Shown in pieces: positions 17,131-26,077 of a stretch of DNA of 59,404 bases (position 1 is its first letter; each line of letters begins with the position of its first letter). Under the pieces are notes generated by a model that was not told the origin of the DNA, ran no database searches, and worked only from the letters and a program-made list of their open reading frames with translations. Location: positions 1 through 59,404 of the forward strand of contig CAIPYV010000125.1 of assembly GCA_903869365.1 (NCBI GenBank), given 5' to 3'. The stretch comes from an uncultured Chlorobiaceae bacterium. Its GTDB lineage: Bacteria > Bacteroidota > Chlorobiia > Chlorobiales > Chlorobiaceae. Both the position numbers and the translations under genes were made by a program.

Positions 17131-17733
17131 TTATTTTGACGGCGACTTGACTAATTCAACGTCCAGCAAAATGTTTACCTCTTCCCCGACAGCCACTCCG
17201 CCCGTTTCCAGCACCTGATTCCAGACCAGCCCGTAATCTTTGCGGTTGATAGTTGTGCTTGCTGAAGTTCCCCGTCTCAAATTACCCCAGGGATCCTTGC
17301 TCTCTTTCGAAAACGGAGCCACATTCAGGACTACCGATTTGGTGATTCCGTGGATAGTAAGATCTCCGGTAACCTTCAAGGCTCCCTGGCTTGCCTGCGT
17401 CCATTTTTTGGAGACAAAGGTCAAGGTCGGGTATTTAGCTGTATCAAAGAAATCAGCACTCCGCAGATGTTCATCCCGTTTCTGAACATTCGTGTTGATT
17501 GAGCTGGCATCAATAGTGACGCTGACAGTAGATTTCGTGATCTCTTTGTCGTTGATATCAACAATGCCGCTATACTTGTTGAAATTGCCCTTCACGTGCG
17601 ATACCATAAGATGACTGACACTGAATCCCACATTGGAATGATCAGAATCAATACTCCATGGGGTTGCAGTAGCCAATGCCGGTGCGGCCATGATTGCCAC
17701 AGTGAGCAGAGCCCTGGTGATGTTTTTTCTCAT
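17131..17733 (-). CDS. YceI family periplasmic lipocalin-like protein
   Basis: 200 residues with a signal peptide (MRKNITRALLTVAIMAAPALATA). The mature start WSIDSDHSNVGFSVSHLMVS is the classic YceI beginning, followed by IDASSINTNVQKRDEHLRS, FDTAKYPTLTFVSKKW and GDLTIHGITKSVVL. YceI proteins form a beta barrel that binds long isoprenoid-type molecules; the cellular role is uncertain. It is transcribed as a single gene, separated from arsA by about 250 bases including an inverted repeat. Confidence 0.93.
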   Translation of the reverse strand: MRKNITRALLTVAIMAAPALATATPWSIDSDHSNVGFSVSHLMVSHVKGNFNKYSGIVDINDKEITKSTVSVTIDASSINTNVQKRDEHLRSADFFDTAKYPTLTFVSKKWTQASQGALKVTGDLTIHGITKSVVLNVAPFSKESKDPWGNLRRGTSASTTINRKDYGLVWNQVLETGGVAVGEEVNILLDVELVKSPSK

Positions 17734-17945
17734 CTTTGTTCTCCATTATTATTTATTCTTTTCCCTCATAAGCATCATGTATGGCAACAAATGTGCGGCG
17801 ATTATTTCTTAATATAGGCGTTGAGGCCTATGGTCACCAGGTTGCCAGGCTTTCCGTTTTTGATTTGTTTGGTCAGATTGGCCAATATAACGAAAAGAAG
17901 CGGCTGCAAGTATCTCTTCCAATACGAAGATAGCAAAATAGCTGA

Positions 17946-17980
17946 GAACAAGGAAAGAGCATCTATGCCCTTTCTTGTTC
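17946..17980 (-). terminator. Inverted repeat immediately after arsA
   Basis: GAACAAGGAAAG (17946-17957) pairs with CTTTCTTGTTC (17970-17980) with one bulged base, directly after the arsA stop. The T-tail on the minus strand is poor, so it may be a weak terminator or an mRNA-stabilising end for the ars operon. Confidence 0.5.
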
Positions 17981-19735
17981 TTACGTTTTGATAAGTTGAC
18001 GGAGTCGCTCTCTGCCTGTGGGTTCTTCCTTCAACAAGGGGACAGCAGCATAGCGAGTGGCATGGTGATGTGCAACAGCATCAATCTCACTGACTTCATT
18101 TTGCGCTCGTTGTTTTAAGAGTGGGGAGCCAGGATTGGCTGCAGCGACACTATTGTTGATAATCCAGGCCCAAGGTTCGATGCCGGCTCGGCGCAAATCC
18201 TCCTGCAGATTGACAGCTTCAAGCACAGGGGTTGTTTCGGCTAAGGTGACAATCAGCACCTTGGTCTGTTTCGGGTCTTGTAATTGCATCATGGGTGTCA
18301 AATCGTGCAAGCCGGTATCTCCCGCCTGACGGCTGACTTCGCGGTGATATGCACCGGTCGCATCGAGCAGAAGTAACGTATGACCGGTTGGCGCGGTATC
18401 AATAACAACAAATTTTTTGTTCGCTTCACGGATGATTCGTGAAAATGCCTGAAATACAGCGATTTCTTCTGTGCAGGGCGAACGCAGCTCTTCTTCAAGC
18501 AGAGCGAACCCTTCGGCATCGAGCTGTGCGCCTTTGGTCTCCAAAACCTGCTGCCGATAGCGTTCGGTTTCTTCTTCAGGGTCAATGCGGCTGACGATAA
18601 GGTTTTCCAGTGTTCCTCGTAATGTTCCGGTGAGATGAGCAGCCGGGTCGGTAGTTGTAAGATGTGTCGGAAAGCCTCGATGTGCCAGCTCAACGGCAAC
18701 AGCAGCTGCCAATGTGGTTTTGCCAACTCCGCCTTTACCCATAAACATGATGAGTCCCCGACTATCGGCAGCGATCTCATCAACCAGCGCTGAGAGTTTG
18801 GGAGCGTCGATGGTGACGGGTTGATCAGCTGTGGTCAGCAACGGCAAAACGCTCATCGTGAGCAATTGGCGTAAGGCCTCAAGACCGACAAGATTGAAGG
18901 GCTTGAGAGCAAGATGATCACAAGGCAATGTTTTGAGAATAACCGGCATTGCTGCGATCGCTGCCTGCTCACGGTCAAAGATTGCTTCGGCGAGTGAGTC
19001 CTGCAGTGTTTCGCTTTCGGGCAACAGTCCGTTTATGACAAGAAAGTGTTGTGAGATGCCAATTGCTGCGAGCTCTTGACAGGTTCGAGCGACTTCCTGC
19101 AAGGTTGCGTTCTGGGCTCGGGCAACCAGCACCATTCGTGTATGCTGGGGATCGGCTAATGCGTCAACAGCTGCCTTGTACTGTGTCCGTTGCTTGAGCA
19201 GTCCGGAAAGCGGACCGAGGCACGAAGCGTCCCCTTTCCCCTCTTCGATAAAACTGCTCCAGGCACCGGGAAGCTGCAGCAGCCTGATGGTATGGCCGGT
19301 CGGCGCGGTATCGAAAATGATATGGTCATAGTCGGCATGCAACACGGTGTCAGTCAGTAACGAGGTGAACTCGTCGAAAGCAGCGATTTCAGTGGTACAG
19401 GCTCCCGAAAGTTGTTCTTCAATGCTTTTGACTACGTTTTCAGGGAGTAAACCGCGCACCGGTTCAACGATGCGGTCTCGGTATGTCTGAGCTGCTGCCT
19501 GGGGATCAATTTCCAGGGCAAAAAGGCGTTCCACTAAAGGAATGGCCGTAATCTGATTGCCTATGGTGACGCCAAAAACCTGCCCGACGTTGGATGCAGG
19601 GTCGGTGCTGACAAGGAGCACTCTTTTGCCGTCATGAGCAAGTTTTATGGCCGTTGCGCATGCAAGAGATGTTTTCCCGACGCCTCCTTTTCCGGTAAAG
19701 AAAAGGAAGCGCGGTGGTTGTTCGAGAAAGAGCAT
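17981..19735 (-). CDS. arsA: Arsenical pump-driving ATPase ArsA (two-domain)
   Basis: 584 residues from the ATG at 19735 (MLFLEQPPRFLFFTGKGG), which lines up with E. coli ArsA in start and length; the longer frame back to 19819 runs into arsD. Two ATPase halves are visible, with P-loops GKGGVGKTS near the N-terminus and GKGGVGKTT near residue 320. The three cysteines known to bind As(III) are present in context: SGACTTEIAAFDEF, GDASCLGPL and RSPCTEEIAVFQAF. DTAPTGHT occurs in both halves. ArsA powers arsenite extrusion through the membrane pump. It follows arsD by 13 bases and is the last gene of arsR-arsC-acr3-arsD-arsA. Confidence 0.95.
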   Translation of the reverse strand: MLFLEQPPRFLFFTGKGGVGKTSLACATAIKLAHDGKRVLLVSTDPASNVGQVFGVTIGNQITAIPLVERLFALEIDPQAAAQTYRDRIVEPVRGLLPENVVKSIEEQLSGACTTEIAAFDEFTSLLTDTVLHADYDHIIFDTAPTGHTIRLLQLPGAWSSFIEEGKGDASCLGPLSGLLKQRTQYKAAVDALADPQHTRMVLVARAQNATLQEVARTCQELAAIGISQHFLVINGLLPESETLQDSLAEAIFDREQAAIAAMPVILKTLPCDHLALKPFNLVGLEALRQLLTMSVLPLLTTADQPVTIDAPKLSALVDEIAADSRGLIMFMGKGGVGKTTLAAAVAVELAHRGFPTHLTTTDPAAHLTGTLRGTLENLIVSRIDPEEETERYRQQVLETKGAQLDAEGFALLEEELRSPCTEEIAVFQAFSRIIREANKKFVVIDTAPTGHTLLLLDATGAYHREVSRQAGDTGLHDLTPMMQLQDPKQTKVLIVTLAETTPVLEAVNLQEDLRRAGIEPWAWIINNSVAAANPGSPLLKQRAQNEVSEIDAVAHHHATRYAAVPLLKEEPTGRERLRQLIKT

Positions 19736-19748
19736 TTTTTTAGAGTTT

Positions 19749-20111
19749 TCAGCAGCAGCTTCTGCCTGAGCAGCAACTTTTTGCGGGTTTATTTTCAGCA
19801 TCAGGCAGCGTAATGTCAATCCATCGGGCGATCTCTTCTCTGGTTGGATATCGCCCTGCCAACACTATGGCTCCATCAAGGAGAAGAAGCGGAAGCCCAT
19901 CCTGGCCTGAAAGTTCAAGGAATGCTTTTACAATCTGATTTTCTGCGAATGCCATTGGCTGCTGTGCCAGATTGAATCGTTCAATTTTGGCGCCCTGTTG
20001 CCTTGCCCACTCGACATCTGCTGAGAAGTTGATCAATGCCTGATCTGCATCGACACCACATACCCCGGTTGAACAGCAAAGGGCTGGATCAAATACCTGT
20101 ATTTTTTTCAT
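19749..20111 (-). CDS. arsD: Arsenite metallochaperone/repressor ArsD
   Basis: 120 residues from the ATG at 20111 (MKKIQVFDPALCCSTGVCG); an ATG three codons upstream is also possible. ArsD delivers As(III) to ArsA. The metalloid-binding cysteines at 12, 13 and 18 are all here (CCSTGVC). The C-terminus has the two vicinal pairs seen in E. coli ArsD (CCSGRSCC at the very end). It lies between acr3 and arsA on the same strand, as expected, since arsD and arsA work as a pair. Confidence 0.95.
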   Translation of the reverse strand: MKKIQVFDPALCCSTGVCGVDADQALINFSADVEWARQQGAKIERFNLAQQPMAFAENQIVKAFLELSGQDGLPLLLLDGAIVLAGRYPTREEIARWIDITLPDAENKPAKSCCSGRSCC

Positions 20112-20190
20112 GTTGAACATTACTTAACGGTTTAATGAAGCTTATGCTGGAAGTCACGAAAAACTGCAATGTGATGATCATGGGCTGCTC

Positions 20191-21246
20191 TCAGGCTTCT
20201 GTTGTTTCGCCAAAATATTTGCCTCTGAACCAGAGGGCGACATTGACGAGTGCGATAAGAGCGGGAACCTCGACGAGCGGGCCTATTACTGCTGCAAAGG
20301 CTTCGCCTGAGTTGATGCCGAAAACAGCTATGGCTACGGCAATAGCAAGCTCAAAGTTGTTGCTTGCGGCTGTAAAGGAGAGCGTTGCGGTTTTGGAGTA
20401 GTCTGCCCCGACTCTCTTTCCCATATAAAATGAAAGTAGAAACATGATGACGAAGTAGAGCACAAGTGGTATGGCGATACGTACCACATCCATTGGTATT
20501 TTAACAATATATTCCCCCTTCAGTGAAAACATGACGACAATGGTGAAGAGCAGTGCCACGAGCGTGAGCGGGCTGATGCGTGGAATGAACTCTTGCTCAT
20601 ACCACCCTCTGCCTTTAAGGCGAAGCATGAAAAAACGGGTCAGAAAGCCGGCGATAAAGGGGATGCCCAGATAGATGAAGACTGAAGTGGCAATGTCCAT
20701 TATGGAGATGTCAACAGCAAACGAGGCAAGACCAAGCCATTTTGGCACTACCGTCAGAAATATCCACGCATAGAGGGGGAAAAAGAGTACCTGAAAGACC
20801 GAGTTGAAAGCGACAAGTCCAGCGGCATACTCCGTATCCCCTTTGGCAAGTTCGTTCCAGACAATCACCATGGCAATGCAGCGGGCAAGGCCAATCATGA
20901 TGAGACCAGCCATATAGTGCGGCATATCGGAGAGCAGAAGTACCGCCAAAAAAAACATGAGAATGGGTCCGATTACCCAGTTCTGCACCAGTGACAGGGC
21001 CAGCACTTTTGTGTTGCGAAACACGTCACCCAGCTCTTCATACTTGACCTTTGCCAGAGGTGGGTACATCATGACGATGAGCCCGGCAGCTATGAGGACG
21101 TTGGTTGTGCCTGACTGAAAATGATTCCAGAATCCGGAGATACCAGGGAAGAGAGAGCCTGACAGCACGCCTGCCGCCATGGCAAGAAATATCCAGAGGG
21201 TCAGATAGCGATCAAGAAATGACAATTGCTTTGCTGCTGTGCTCAT
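20191..21246 (-). CDS. acr3: Arsenite efflux permease ACR3
   Basis: 351 residues with about ten hydrophobic segments of the ACR3/BASS fold: [20 protein letters not shown], the conserved [19 protein letters not shown] segment (holding the cysteine required for As(III) transport in studied ACR3 proteins) and the [17 protein letters not shown] segment. It exports arsenite across the inner membrane and can be energised by ArsA. It starts 4 bases after the arsC stop. The gap to arsD (about 80 bases) has no separate promoter that I can see. Confidence 0.94.
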   Translation of the reverse strand: MSTAAKQLSFLDRYLTLWIFLAMAAGVLSGSLFPGISGFWNHFQSGTTNVLIAAGLIVMMYPPLAKVKYEELGDVFRNTKVLALSLVQNWVIGPILMFFLAVLLLSDMPHYMAGLIMIGLARCIAMVIVWNELAKGDTEYAAGLVAFNSVFQVLFFPLYAWIFLTVVPKWLGLASFAVDISIMDIATSVFIYLGIPFIAGFLTRFFMLRLKGRGWYEQEFIPRISPLTLVALLFTIVVMFSLKGEYIVKIPMDVVRIAIPLVLYFVIMFLLSFYMGKRVGADYSKTATLSFTAASNNFELAIAVAIAVFGINSGEAFAAVIGPLVEVPALIALVNVALWFRGKYFGETTEA

Positions 21247-21250
21247 TGCG

Positions 21251-21679
21251 TTACTTGCCGGTTAGATTATCGTTGTAAAACTTTCGGAAACGCTGGTTGA
21301 TTTCGTTTCGAACCCTTCGGAACACTGCCAGAACCTCTTCCTGTGTACCGGTGGCTTCAGCAGGATCGTCAAATCCGATATGCAGCCGGTGCTCCACACT
21401 ACCAGTAAAGAGGGGGCAGGACTCTTTTGCCGCATCGCAAACGGTTATGACATAGTCGAAGGGTCTCAGGAGAAATTCGTCAACGCTTTTGGGTTTGTGC
21501 AAACTGATATCGATCCACTCTTCAAGCATCACCTTCACGGCAAGCGGATGAACTGAATCCGAGGGTTTCGTACCTGCGGAATAGACTTCGAGCGAACTGT
21601 CAAATGAACGAAGAAAGCCTTCGGCCATCTGGCTGCGGCATGAGTTTCCGGTACAGAGAATGAGCACTGATTGTTTCAT
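21251..21679 (-). CDS. arsC: Arsenate reductase, thioredoxin-coupled LMW-phosphatase type
   Basis: 142 residues. The N-terminal P-loop C-x5-R ([14 protein letters not shown]) and the second cysteine pair [10 protein letters not shown] match the S. aureus pI258 type of ArsC, which reduces arsenate to arsenite through a three-cysteine relay regenerated by thioredoxin. [16 protein letters not shown] is the usual family segment. It lies between arsR and acr3 with tight spacing, so the product passes straight to the pump. Confidence 0.95.
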   Translation of the reverse strand: MKQSVLILCTGNSCRSQMAEGFLRSFDSSLEVYSAGTKPSDSVHPLAVKVMLEEWIDISLHKPKSVDEFLLRPFDYVITVCDAAKESCPLFTGSVEHRLHIGFDDPAEATGTQEEVLAVFRRVRNEINQRFRKFYNDNLTGK

Positions 21680-21704
21680 GGTGATTCTATAAGGGATTTT
21701 GAAG

Positions 21705-22064
21705 TCATTTCATCTCTCTTGATGGTTCTATGCACTGGGGGCAAATTGCCTGTGCACTGAAATCGCCGCATTTTTCAGGATTTCCTCCACAGCACTCATC
21801 AGTGAGGTAGGCAATCAGTTCCAGCATTAACGGCAGGTTGGCTCGGTAACGCTGAAAGCGGCCTTCCTGCTCCACAAAGAGAAGACCGGTATGCGTGAGT
21901 GTTTTTAGATGGAACGAAAGATTTGTGGGCGGCACATCGAGTACTGAGCCAATCTCGCCGGCGACCATTCCATCGGTGCCTTTTTTGACGAGTAATCGAT
22001 ACACATCTAACCTAACCCCGGATGAGAGCGATTCAAAAATTGTTGTGGCGGTAATTTTTTTCAT
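21705..22064 (-). CDS. arsR: ArsR-family metalloregulator
   Basis: 119 residues from the ATG at 22064; a TTG at 22070 would add two residues. Winged-helix repressor: RLDVYRLLVKKGTDGMVAGE and the recognition helix region PPTNLSFHLKTLTHTGLL. Cysteines cluster at the C-terminal side (DECCGGNPEKCGDF, then ICPQC), a possible As(III) site different from the E. coli helix-3 CVCDL motif. It is the first gene of the ars operon. A TATAAT sits directly before the start. Confidence 0.92.
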   Translation of the reverse strand: MKKITATTIFESLSSGVRLDVYRLLVKKGTDGMVAGEIGSVLDVPPTNLSFHLKTLTHTGLLFVEQEGRFQRYRANLPLMLELIAYLTDECCGGNPEKCGDFSAQAICPQCIEPSREMK

Positions 22065-22069
22065 ATTCA

Positions 22070-22098
22070 ATTATACGATAATTTTTGAAATATTGAAA
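22070..22098 (-). promoter_or_regulatory. Candidate ars operon promoter, possibly leaderless
   Basis: On the minus strand TATAAT (22070-22075) lies 17 bases downstream of TTTCAA (22093-22098). The expected start of transcription falls at about the arsR ATG (22064), so the mRNA may be leaderless. TTTCAA is repeated 8 bases on (22085-22090), within the region an ArsR dimer would cover. The -35 is weak. Confidence 0.4.
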
Positions 22099-22140
22099 TG
22101 ATGCGTTAAATAAAAATTGATACATCTGTGTTCGGTTGTT

Positions 22141-22794
22141 TTATCGATTTGCGCGCGATGGATTATTTCGTTCTTTCCTGTATTTTATTACTGCAAAAGC
22201 GATGATAACAACAAACAGCAGAGTTACAGGGATGCTGTACATCACAACAAATCCACCGATATTCTGCCAGTGTTGACCGAGCAGATAACCTCCGTAGACT
22301 AAGAGCATATTCCAGACAAATGAGCTTATCCCGGCCGCAAGTGCAACCAGAAAAGCATTCAGATGCATTAACCCTGACATAGGAGAAATCAATGACCGGG
22401 AACCTAAAAGAAAACGATTGATCAGAACAGCCAGATAACCGTGTGCCGCAAACCGTTGTCGTATAAATTCCATCTCTGCCGGCGGAAAAATCCGATGAAC
22501 TCTTTTACCCCATTGAGGCGGTATCGATGTGGTATCTCTTGCATAAAGTTTCAGTCCGAACTTTCTGCTTATCAGGTAGATGACCATAAATCCCAGTGTT
22601 GAGCCAAGTGACGGCCACATAATAGCGAGAAAGATGCTAAGTTTTTTATAGATAATCAGATATCCTGTCAAAGCAATAGGGAGATCAAGGGGCACAAGAG
22701 GAATAAAGTTTTTGAGAAACGCACTGAGGAAGAGGAACAGATATATTGTAGTTGGATCTGCTGACTGTACATAAGCAATCACTGAATCAAGCAT
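22141..22794 (-). CDS. DedA/VTT family membrane protein
   Basis: 217 residues with several hydrophobic segments. The family core is visible: NFIPLVPLDLPIALTGYLI, the glycine-rich LGSTLGFMVIYLISRKFG, FAAHGYLAVLINRFLLGSRS and a C-terminal membrane hairpin. DedA-like (SNARE-associated/VTT) proteins move lipids such as undecaprenyl phosphate between leaflets in studied bacteria. The PE-like loop reads FPPAEMEF. It stands alone between the ars operon and the exporter, on the same strand as the latter but about 76 bases after its last gene. Confidence 0.85.
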   Translation of the reverse strand: MLDSVIAYVQSADPTTIYLFLFLSAFLKNFIPLVPLDLPIALTGYLIIYKKLSIFLAIMWPSLGSTLGFMVIYLISRKFGLKLYARDTTSIPPQWGKRVHRIFPPAEMEFIRQRFAAHGYLAVLINRFLLGSRSLISPMSGLMHLNAFLVALAAGISSFVWNMLLVYGGYLLGQHWQNIGGFVVMYSIPVTLLFVVIIAFAVIKYRKERNNPSRANR

Positions 22795-22870
22795 GACTCT
22801 TGATGGTTAATCTTTTCAAGGACAAAAAGTAATAACATACTATAAAAGTTGAAATTGACATCCACTCATC

Positions 22871-24112
22871 CTACTTCGGTCTCAATGCTTCCACCGGATC
22901 AAGATTGGCTGCTTTCCATGCAGGAAAGAGACCAAACGTCATACCGATTGTGGAGCAGACAATCATGGAGACGGTTATCCATACCCAGGGGAATATTGGC
23001 GGCAGATTAAAATTCAAGGCGACGAGATTGCCTGCCGCAGTACCGACCATAATACCGATCATACCCCCGGCTAAGGAAAGAAAAAGCGATTCAAAGAGGA
23101 ACTGGCGAAGAATGCTTCTTTTCGGTGCACCGATTGACTTTCTGATCCCGATCTCCCTTGTTCTTTCAGTCACACTGACCAGCATGATGTTCATGATACC
23201 CACACCCGCAGTCAGGAGTGCCATAAAACTGATGATGAAAGCTCCGGTACTGATGGCACGTTGTATATCTCTGAACGAGTCAATAAGTGATTCGTTTGTT
23301 CTGATCTCAAAATCGTTGACATCCTTTACGGTCAAACCCCTTGCGAGCCTCATGGCCCCGATTGCCTGGTCAATGGCAATCGGATACTCTTTGCGTGAGA
23401 GGGCTTCGACCGTGATGCTCAGGCTGCTCTTTTCATTGATATGATCCAGGTAGCGGGTAATGGGAATAAGAATGAAATTATCCTGGCTTTGGCCGAATGC
23501 CGCCCCCTTTTTACCAAAAACACCAGTAACGGTATAGACCTCTCCGTTGACTTTGATAAATTTGTTCTGCGGGTTTTCGCCTGAAGGAAAAAGTGTTGCT
23601 GCAAGCTCGCTGCCAAGAACGGCACTGTTTCTTGCTGACTTGATATCATTTTGTGAGAGATTCCGACCCATGACAACATTATAACCGTTGGATGCGGAAA
23701 AATTTTCATCACCTCCGGTCAAGATCACATCAGGATTGGTCGTGCGATTGGCATATTTAGCAAGATTTGCCTGACTGGAAATGGTGAAGCCGATATTGCG
23801 GGCATGTGCTTCCATGCTTTTTCTGAATAACAGAGCCTGCGGATAGGTGATATCCTTCCTGTTGGCATAGATGTTCCGTTTGTGGCCGCTGCCGAAAACT
23901 GTGGCAGGGTTTTTCTGTATCTGGAAGGTGTTGGCTCCGAGGCTTGTCAACCCCGATTCAACGCTTTTGTCAACGGCATCAAGCGCAGTCATGACGGCAA
24001 TGATGGAAAAGACTCCTACAGCGACACCCATAATGGTGAGCCATGATCGAAGCTTGTTGACGGTCAGCGAATAAATCGCCTGGGTGATGGTTTCACGCAG
24101 CAGCATAAGCAC
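22871..24112 (-). CDS. MacB-like ABC exporter permease (second of two)
   Basis: 413 residues: an N-terminal transmembrane helix (about 20-42), a large periplasmic MacB-PCD domain and three C-terminal helices of the FtsX type. Diagnostic stretches: RSWLTIMGVAVGVFSIIAV, the IMNIMLVSVTERTREIGIRK coupling region and the C-terminus WKAANLDPVEALR. It has no ATPase domain of its own, unlike E. coli MacB; the ATPase is the separate gene at 25381. The two neighbouring permeases differ in sequence and probably form a heterodimer. It lies 2 bases after the other permease. Confidence 0.9.
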   Translation of the reverse strand: MLMLLRETITQAIYSLTVNKLRSWLTIMGVAVGVFSIIAVMTALDAVDKSVESGLTSLGANTFQIQKNPATVFGSGHKRNIYANRKDITYPQALLFRKSMEAHARNIGFTISSQANLAKYANRTTNPDVILTGGDENFSASNGYNVVMGRNLSQNDIKSARNSAVLGSELAATLFPSGENPQNKFIKVNGEVYTVTGVFGKKGAAFGQSQDNFILIPITRYLDHINEKSSLSITVEALSRKEYPIAIDQAIGAMRLARGLTVKDVNDFEIRTNESLIDSFRDIQRAISTGAFIISFMALLTAGVGIMNIMLVSVTERTREIGIRKSIGAPKRSILRQFLFESLFLSLAGGMIGIMVGTAAGNLVALNFNLPPIFPWVWITVSMIVCSTIGMTFGLFPAWKAANLDPVEALRPK

Positions 24113-24114
24113 TC

Positions 24115-25380
24115 CTATTCATAACGCAGCGAATCTGCCGGGTCGAGTTTAGAAGCTGTAACGGCAGGAGCAAGACCCGAGATAATACCGGTAATTACTG
24201 AAACGGCAAGACTTGCCATAACAAGGTCAAGGGAGAACTGTATCGGAAAATCGGGCACAATTTTTTCAAGAGCAAAGGTAATCAAAAGGGCGGTGCAGAG
24301 CCCGGTCAACCCTCCGATAAGGCAGATCATCACCGATTCGATAAGAAACTGCAGAAGAATGGTCTGCCGTCTTGCGCCAAGTGCCTTGCGAAGTCCGATC
24401 TCTTTTGTGCGCTCCTTCACGCTGACAAAGGTGATATTCATGATGCCGATAGCTCCGACAAAAAGCGACATTCCTGTAATGAAGATACCCGCAATTGCAA
24501 TGCCGTTTTTTATTGGATCGAGCTGGCTTTTGAACGCTCTCTGTTCATTGATCGAAAAATCCTCCTCTTTTCCTGCCGGAATCCTGCGGATTCTTCTCAT
24601 CAGACCCAGCAACTCCTCCTTTGCTTCGGTTATGTGTGTCTGTTCTTTGATTTTGACCCTGATGGTTGTGAACATTTTTTTGCCGTAGATCTTTTCAAAC
24701 GCTCCGAGCGGCATGATGATCTGATTGTCAAAACTGAAAAGCCCGAGGAACTTTCCCTGTTTTCTGAAAACACCGATAATGCGGCACTTGCCATTTTTCA
24801 ACTGGATTGATTTGTCCAAGGCAGGCTCATTCGGAAAGAGGCCTGTGGCAATATCATCACCGATAACGCAGACCATTGCACTTGCCGCGGATTCTGCAGC
24901 TGTAAAGAAGCGGCCATCGGTGAGCCCTCCTGATGCCGTTTGCAGGTATTCATTGTTGGTACCGAGAGAAAAAACCTGTTCAAGAATTCGATCCTTGTAT
25001 TTTGCTGATGCCTGATAGGTTGACATCTGCGGTACCGCCATGAGAAGTTCTGAGCGTTGATTGTCAGCAATAATCCTGTTGAGCTGATCGGCATACTCTG
25101 TTTTGAGGTCCGGACGGTTGCGGTAGAGCCACCACTGCCCCATGGTACTCCATGATGACTTCTGGACGTAGATAACATCGTAGCCAAGCATGGCAAGGCT
25201 TTTATCAAAACCCCGGTCGATACCGTTGATCGCGGTGCCCATCATGGTAATGGCAACAATACCGATGATGACCCCGAGTGCGGTAAGAAAAGAGCGTGTT
25301 TTATTGGCCCTGATCTGGAAGAGAGCCATTTTCAGGCTTTCAGTGGTTTCATAGCGAAACTGTCGATAGGTCAGGTTCAT
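24115..25380 (-). CDS. MacB-like ABC exporter permease (first of two)
   Basis: 421 residues with the same architecture as its neighbour: N-terminal helix (TRSFLTALGVIIGIVAITMM), periplasmic MacB-PCD region, and three C-terminal helices with IMNITFVSVKERTKEIGLRK and ending SKLDPADSLRYE. It starts one base before the ATPase stop, so it is tightly coupled to that gene. The two permeases, ATPase, MFP and TolC form one transport unit spanning both membranes. The cargo is not shown by the sequence; drugs, lipoproteins or siderophore-like compounds are all known for the family. Confidence 0.9.
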   Translation of the reverse strand: MNLTYRQFRYETTESLKMALFQIRANKTRSFLTALGVIIGIVAITMMGTAINGIDRGFDKSLAMLGYDVIYVQKSSWSTMGQWWLYRNRPDLKTEYADQLNRIIADNQRSELLMAVPQMSTYQASAKYKDRILEQVFSLGTNNEYLQTASGGLTDGRFFTAAESAASAMVCVIGDDIATGLFPNEPALDKSIQLKNGKCRIIGVFRKQGKFLGLFSFDNQIIMPLGAFEKIYGKKMFTTIRVKIKEQTHITEAKEELLGLMRRIRRIPAGKEEDFSINEQRAFKSQLDPIKNGIAIAGIFITGMSLFVGAIGIMNITFVSVKERTKEIGLRKALGARRQTILLQFLIESVMICLIGGLTGLCTALLITFALEKIVPDFPIQFSLDLVMASLAVSVITGIISGLAPAVTASKLDPADSLRYE

Positions 25381-26070
25381 TTATCGCCTGGTGTCGCTTT
25401 CGATTTTTCCATCTCTGAGACGGATGACGCGGCGGGTGTAGCGGGCAATATCCTCTTCATGGGTAATCAGGATGATGGTGTTGCCTGCATCGGAAAGTAC
25501 ACCGAAGATATCCATGATATCGTGACTGGTTGCGGTGTCGAGGTTTCCTGTAGGTTCGTCGGCAAGTATGATCGACGGTTTGTTGATCAATGCCCGTGCT
25601 ATGGCTACTCTTTGAATCTGCCCTCCGGAGAGTTCAGCTGGTTTGTGAGTAATCCGGTCGCCGAGACCCACGTTGATAAGTGCTTCCGATGCCCGCTGTT
25701 CACGTTCTTCAGGCGGGACGCCGGCATAGATTAAAGGAAGTTCGACATTCCGAAGACAGTTAAGACGCGGAAGCAGGTTGAAGGTTTGAAAAACAAAGCC
25801 GATTTCCCGATTTCTGATACGCGCCAGTTCATCGTCATCCATAGTGGCGACCTGCTGACCGTTGAGTTCATAGATACCGGAAGTCGGCGTATCAAGACAG
25901 CCGATAATATTCATAAGTGTTGATTTCCCACTGCCGGATGGCCCCATGATTGCCGCATAGTCATTTCGCTTGAAATCGAGGTCAATCGAGTCAAGAGCCC
26001 TCACCACCTGATCGCCCATAGTATAGAATTTACAGAGCGATTTCATGATAATAATAGCTTGTGACGTCAT
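25381..26070 (-). CDS. MacB/LolD-type ABC exporter ATPase
   Basis: 229 residues from the ATG at 26070 ([16 protein letters not shown]), 7 bases after the MFP stop; the longer frame to 26253 overlaps the MFP gene and is not believed. Walker [14 protein letters not shown]-loop [12 protein letters not shown], signature [15 protein letters not shown] and Walker [13 protein letters not shown] are all intact. It powers the two FtsX-like permeases that follow. Confidence 0.94.
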   Translation of the reverse strand: MTSQAIIIMKSLCKFYTMGDQVVRALDSIDLDFKRNDYAAIMGPSGSGKSTLMNIIGCLDTPTSGIYELNGQQVATMDDDELARIRNREIGFVFQTFNLLPRLNCLRNVELPLIYAGVPPEEREQRASEALINVGLGDRITHKPAELSGGQIQRVAIARALINKPSIILADEPTGNLDTATSHDIMDIFGVLSDAGNTIILITHEEDIARYTRRVIRLRDGKIESDTRR

Positions 26071-26077
26071 GACGTGG

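Noticed and set aside
18298-18783. 161-codon minus-strand ORF
   Set aside because: Lies in another frame of arsA on the same strand; arsA is intact across it.
22905-23444. 179-codon plus-strand ORF
   Set aside because: Antisense to the MacB-like permease; its composition is the complement of membrane-helix codons.
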